Assembly: GCA_033060915.1 (NCBI GenBank)
Contig: CM065377.1
Span: forward strand, 35,625,183 to 35,689,182
Source: Euryodendron excelsum
Lineage: Eukaryota > Streptophyta > Magnoliopsida > Ericales > Pentaphylacaceae
Length of the DNA stretch: 64,000 nt
Direction: 5' to 3'
A program made the translations under genes and the position numbers. Positions 60,171 through 64,000 of this stretch are shown here, one piece after another. Each line of letters opens with the position of its first letter. Positions within the stretch are counted from its first letter, which is position 1. The notes under the pieces were generated by a model. It saw only the letters and a program-made list of their open reading frames with translations, searched no databases and was not told the DNA's origin.

Positions 60171-61375
60171 GGCAATCTGGAACAGGCCGCATGTGTTACA
60201 TATGCCTGGCCAAAATTTGCACTGGTGCATGTAGCATATGCGCTAGTACAGTTCCATTGCCAGAATGACATATGACACCCATTGTACTAGTTAAATCCTA
60301 ATGGTTGATCGAACTTTGGTTGATTTAATCAAAATCTGGGTGCATGTAGCATACGCTCCATCACCAGCAGTGTTCGTCTAAACTCTGTCTCAATAATTGA
60401 GCTAACTAGGAAGGTTTTAGGAGAATAGGTTGCACCCACAATGTTCTCCTAGGGTTTCTCGTGAACTTTCATGTTTTTGAAAAGTTTGAATTATGTTCGG
60501 AAGTGCGGGATATCATCTCGGGAAACATGCATAAAATGACATCTTTGTGAAGCGTCTGTGATACGCTCCGTGAGGGTTCGAAAGTAGCTGTTCTAGTGTT
60601 GTGTGATCGAGGCCTTCGGGAAGCGATCTTTCTATCGGACCGTACCGATGGAAAGTACTCTGGAAATACTTTCGGGGATCCCTTAATTTACACATTTCTC
60701 AAGTTGTTTGACGGTGCGTTGCGATCAGGGAATCGGTGGTAAAGTCAATCTAGGCGGAGCATCTGCGAGACACTCCAGGGGTTGCTGACACTTGCAATTT
60801 TCGTACCGTATGATGAAGGGCCAGTGCGTTATAACCAGGGAATCGGGAAAAAGGGCAATTTTGGTGGAGCGTTTCCGAGATGCTCCGGGGAACTTTTATC
60901 GAGTTGTGGGTGTTTAGCATTGTGATGTCTTCCTTAAGTTAAACAGGGGTGCATGACAAGATCCGCCATTCAGTAACCTAGGACCGGTGTTGTTTTGGGG
61001 CCCGTTCGGGTTGTCAAGGGAAAATGGTCATTTTGATCAGGTTTGTTTGGAAACAGTTAGAAATGGTTCGGAGCATTGTGTTAAGTGTGCCTGGTCATCC
61101 AAGGGTGTTTTCAGGGGAGTCTTTGACTATTCGGGGGAGTTTGTGCAGTGCTGGGGCATTCAAGGGCAAAATGGTTATTTTGATCAGAGTTAGCCAGAAT
61201 GGGGTCGGATTTGAACCGGATGGCGTGTGGAGTACGTCTAACAGTTTGGTAACATTATGGAAGGGTGGACTTACCATTTGAGGGGTTTTGAACTTTCCCA
61301 AAACGTGCTTGGAGGCCCAAGGGGCAGATTTGGTCATTTTTTACCGAGTCGGGCTAGCAGGCGCCGACATTGACC

Positions 61376-61560
61376 AAGGTGTTGGTTCCCTAGACCACCC
61401 GGTCTTGAAAAACTACATGCGCGGTGTTGGTCCCTAAGAATGCCTGGTCTTAGAGAGCTATCTGTAGAGAGGTGTTGGTTCCAGAGAACGCCTAGTCCTA
61501 GAAAGCTACCTACGAGGGTGGTGTTGGTCTCTGAGAACGTCTGGTCTCAAAGAACTACCA
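61376..61560 (-). repeat. ~57-bp tandem repeats in U3 of the outer LTR
   Basis: Four clear units with the shared words GGTGTTGGT, YGAGAACG and AGCTACC, with two diverged units to about 61,710. Units include short inverted repeats around GGTC...GACC-type words like those of the other U3 arrays. Confidence 0.8.
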
Positions 61561-61878
61561 AATGACGGACATTCTACATTGGCGGGCTAGTAGGCGCCAA
61601 AAATGAACCATCTGGAATTTGATGAGGTTTCGGTCCCCGAGATCGCCCGATCTTGAGAAGCTACCTAGATGGCGTTGGTTTTCGGGATCGTCCAGTCTGG
61701 AAAGTTGCCTGGGATGATGGTGCTTATGGCTCCAACGGGCCCTTATGGGCCTGAAAAGTGACCAGTTGACTGGATTGGAGTTTGAAAGACCCGTCTTAGG
61801 TTTGCACATGGCGTGGTGTTTGAATTTGGGTTCGATCGGGCCGGAGATTGCCGAGCGGGCAAAAATGGGGTGCTTACA

Positions 61879-61895
61879 GCTACCCCTCTTTTTTT
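61879..61895 (-). promoter_or_regulatory. Polypurine tract of the outer long-LTR element
   Basis: Minus strand AAAAAAAGAGGGGTAGC directly abuts the LTR start TGTAAGCACCCC. Such tracts prime plus-strand DNA synthesis and always lie next to the 3' LTR, so the element's internal region extends to the right and its 5' LTR is outside the window. Confidence 0.85.
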
Positions 61896-63224
61896 GTCTT
61901 TGCTTATCGAAGGCAAAAAAATAGCAAAGTAAGAATCCCTTTTTGGTCGCTAGGCGATTAGAGCGACGATATGTCAGTAAGTTTGGAATGTTCCGAGACC
62001 CCTTTCGGGTTACCGATGTGGAAGATTTTGAAATTTGAAAAGCTTAGCGCTTTGAAAATTTCGATCAGGACTTGAGTTGCCGATTTGATAAAGCTTGGTT
62101 TAGAATATCTATTTTTTGAGAGTAGACGTTGAAAACGTGACTATCGGCTTTTGAAAAGCCTCGGAAACAAATTCGAACTCTTGGTGACTCGAAAACTGGT
62201 TTTGGCGGGAATCTGAACAGCGGGGCGTATGTGTTATATGCACCTGGCTTCTTTTTACCTTGGCGCATGTAGCACATGCGCCAGTTAGAAATTCCTTCTG
62301 GCGCATTTGCTACACGCGCCAGGCAGTGGGCTTTAAAACATATCAGTTCGCGTTTTCACTGTTGCGTTTTGTTGAATTTTGTGGTGATTTGAGATTTTCC
62401 GTTGAAGGAACTTCGAAAGATTTCAACTAGGATTACTAGAGGAGTGTCGGGGGACGTCGGGTGATTGCCGATAATCGTCATCGTCACCGGATTCTCGCCA
62501 GAAAGCTTGGTCTTCGTTGGAGAACCCAAATGTTGATTTTTTGAAATTTTATCGATTTTGATGCGTACATTCTTATTTTTTTCATACGATCAGTGTAAAT
62601 CTATGTTTTAGAATGTTTAGAACACAATAGTCGGATTGTTTTTGTGATTTGGTGAATATTTGAGTGTGTTTTGAATGAGTTTGCTTGTTTGTGAAATAGG
62701 GTTTTCTATAGGGTTAGAAAAATCGCCTTTATGGGCCTGGGCATTGTGTTTCTGTGTGTAATTTTTGTACCGGGAACCTTAGATAACTGTGTGGAACAAT
62801 TGTATGAAGTTTCGTAATTTTTTGAAAAATTTTGAATTTTTGAATTTCTAAAAATTATGAAAAATAGGAAAATTGAGAAAAATTAGAAAATGGATCTTGT
62901 TGAGGGCTGAAAAATCATAGGATATTTTTGAAAAATTGTGGTGACGTTCTCGAATACATTAGGAATTTTTGTGAAATTTTTAAAAGCATAGATGTAACTG
63001 GAAAAATCTGAAATACCGAACAACTGGGTTTGACAATTGTGTTTGAGAACGGGACACGTGCTTTGGAGGATGGGATTGTTTTGGTTGAAGGTTTGAGATG
63101 TTTTAGACTGTATTTGTGACTTGTGGAATTCTGGGGTAGTGACTTTTTAAGGCGGAACTCTGCCGAAATTTTTAAAAATCTTAACACCTAACTTAAAAAC
63201 CTTTTGGAACAACAATTCTTTTGA
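61896..63224 (-). mobile_element. Internal 3' non-coding region of the outer long-LTR element
   Basis: No gag or pol similarity on either strand. It contains GCGC hairpins (62,261-62,322) followed on the plus strand by a TTTAAAA (about 62,334) that could serve as an antisense promoter. Tat-lineage elements are known for a long region between pol and the 3' LTR, sometimes with an antisense ORF. No long antisense ORF is visible up to the window edge. Confidence 0.6.
62261..62322 (+). promoter_or_regulatory. Two GCGC hairpins in the internal region
   Basis: TGGCGCATGT (62,261-62,270) pairs perfectly with ACATGCGCCA (62,274-62,283). CTGGCGC (62,298-62,304) pairs with GCGCCAG (62,316-62,322). They belong to the family found upstream of the LTR TATA boxes, here outside the LTR and oriented with TTTAAAA on the right. 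Confidence 0.8.
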
Positions 63225-64000
63225 GAATGGGGCTTTTGAAGGGAAAAGCCTGGAGAAACCGAAACTTTGGAAAATTTTTAGAAGCAGGATTTTTGAAGGA
63301 GAAGACCCTGAAAAACCGATTGTAGAAAACTTTGGAGCGGGGCTTTTGAAGGAGTAAGGCCGAAAAACCATTGAAAATTTTGAGATGAGACCTTTTGAGG
63401 AAAAAGTTCGGAAAACCGTTAGGAAACATTTAGGAGCAGTGCTTTTGAGGAGAAAGCCCAAGAAACTGGATTGGGGTTTTGAAATAAGTTTTTTTTTTTT
63501 TAGGAAAAAGCTCCGAAAACCATTGGAAAACCTTGAAATAAGGCTTTTGAAGGAGAAAGCCTGAGAAACCGGTTTGAAAATTTTGAAACAGAGCTTTTGA
63601 GGGGAAAGCCCGAGAAACCGGCTTAAACTTTGAAACGAGACTTTTTGAGGGAAAAGGCCTGGAAGACTGTTAGAAAACACTTCGAAATGGGGCTTTTGAG
63701 GAGAAAGCCCAAGAAATCGGTTTGTAATTTTGAAACCAAACTATTTGAGGAAAAAGCTTAAAAATCGTTAGAAAATATTTAGAAACAGAGCTTTTGAGGA
63801 GAAAGCCCAGGAAACGGCTTGAAATTTTAGAGTGGGACTTTTTGAGAAAAAAGGCCCGAAAAACTGTTAGAAACATTTCAAAACTAGGCTTTTGAGGAGA
63901 AAGCCCAAGAAACTGGTTTGAAATTTTGAAACCAAACTTTTTGTGGAAAAGTTTGAAAACTGTTAGAAAATATTTAGAAACAGGGCTTTTGAGGACAAAG
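63225..64000 (-). repeat. Tandem array of GGGCTTT hairpin units (about 60/120 bp), continues off the window
   Basis: Repeating pairs of subunits: GGCTTTTGAGGAGAAAGCC...GAAACYGG and a more diverged ACTTTTTGAGG...AAAACTGTTAG. A perfect example pairs GGGCTTT (63,690-63,696) with AAAGCCC (63,704-63,710) across a 7-nt loop. Another reads AGGCTTT (63,541-63,547) / AAAGCCT (63,556-63,562). Tandem repeats in the 3' untranslated part of plant LTR elements can seed satellites. Minus-strand open frames through the array are repeats, not genes. Confidence 0.88.

Larger units (their letters stand above)
57380..61878 (-). mobile_element. Long LTR subfamily B (outer element, part 2)
   Basis: Continuation of 51,389-51,484 after the nested LTR 3; together about 4.6 kb. 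It ends GGGGTGCTTACA at 61,878 (TGTAAGCACCCC on the minus strand). It holds the reversed 3' block (57,385-57,840), purine-rich R/U5 (58,000-59,300), a 34-bp palindromic array (58,650-58,915), reverse TATA 60,163-60,170, GCGC hairpins and a 57-bp array. A polypurine tract directly to its right shows this is the 3' LTR of an element extending beyond the window. Confidence 0.9.

Noticed and set aside
63147..63680. 177-codon minus-strand frame
   Set aside because: Phe/Ser-rich repeats produced by the tandem array, with overlapping open frames in other phases; no domain.

Overview
The window is nuclear DNA of a flowering plant, probably from repeat-rich heterochromatin. The evidence is a plant-type Helitron carrying both a RepHel and an RPA1-like gene, Sirevirus-like Ty1/copia elements with tRNA-Met-type primer sites, very long LTRs, a CACTA-type terminus and AT-rich non-coding DNA full of homopolymer tracts. 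I found no intact host gene, rRNA, convincing tRNA or CRISPR array. Species cannot be named from the sequence alone.

Layout. 1-8.1 kb: AT-rich non-coding DNA with a G30 run and several duplicated blocks. 8.15-17.66 kb (minus strand): a decayed autonomous Helitron with a nine-exon RPA1-like gene (one nonsense codon) and a RepHel gene broken by many stops and frameshifts, one stop lying inside the catalytic tyrosine motif. 17.7-22.3 kb: non-coding DNA with a local 0.56-kb duplication and a 0.39-kb block shared with 6.3-6.7 kb. 22.33-27.25 kb: a 4.9-kb solo LTR with target-site duplication (TSD) CTCAT. 27.67-29.1 kb: a one-ended CACTA-like remnant. 30.55-36.15 kb: a 5.6-kb solo LTR with TSD GTCGC. 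37.39-37.95 kb: a 3' fragment of the same LTR family. 38.0-41.9 kb (minus): an internally deleted Sirevirus-like element.

From 42.3 kb to the right edge the window is a nest. A subfamily-B long LTR (from 42,313) is broken by a minus-strand copia LTR (from 44,556). That is broken by a plus-strand Sirevirus-like element (LTR 45,612-47,348, then gag-protease-integrase-RT to 51,388). That in turn is broken by a minus-strand long-LTR element whose 3' LTR is 51,389-51,484 plus 57,380-61,878, and that LTR is split by a third solo LTR (51,485-57,379, TSD AAGTG/GAGTG). The long-LTR element continues past 61,879 with a polypurine tract, palindromes next to a TATA-like motif on the opposite strand, and a tandem array running off the window. 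This resembles the Tat/Ogre group of Ty3/gypsy, but no long-LTR pol is visible here, so that placement is inference.

Most notable signal. The long LTRs are built from several families of short inverted repeats: GAGTR-N7-YACTC, CGTCTY-TTCG-RAGACG, a GGCGCC-type pair upstream of the TATA box, and GAGCGT-N7-ACGCTC. Their arms change in a compensatory way between copies and subfamilies, and a 7-nt spacer recurs. A related 7-bp hairpin is tandemly repeated in the internal 3' region of the long-LTR element. This suggests selection on DNA cruciform or dimeric protein sites, or on RNA structure at the 3' end of the genomic transcript.
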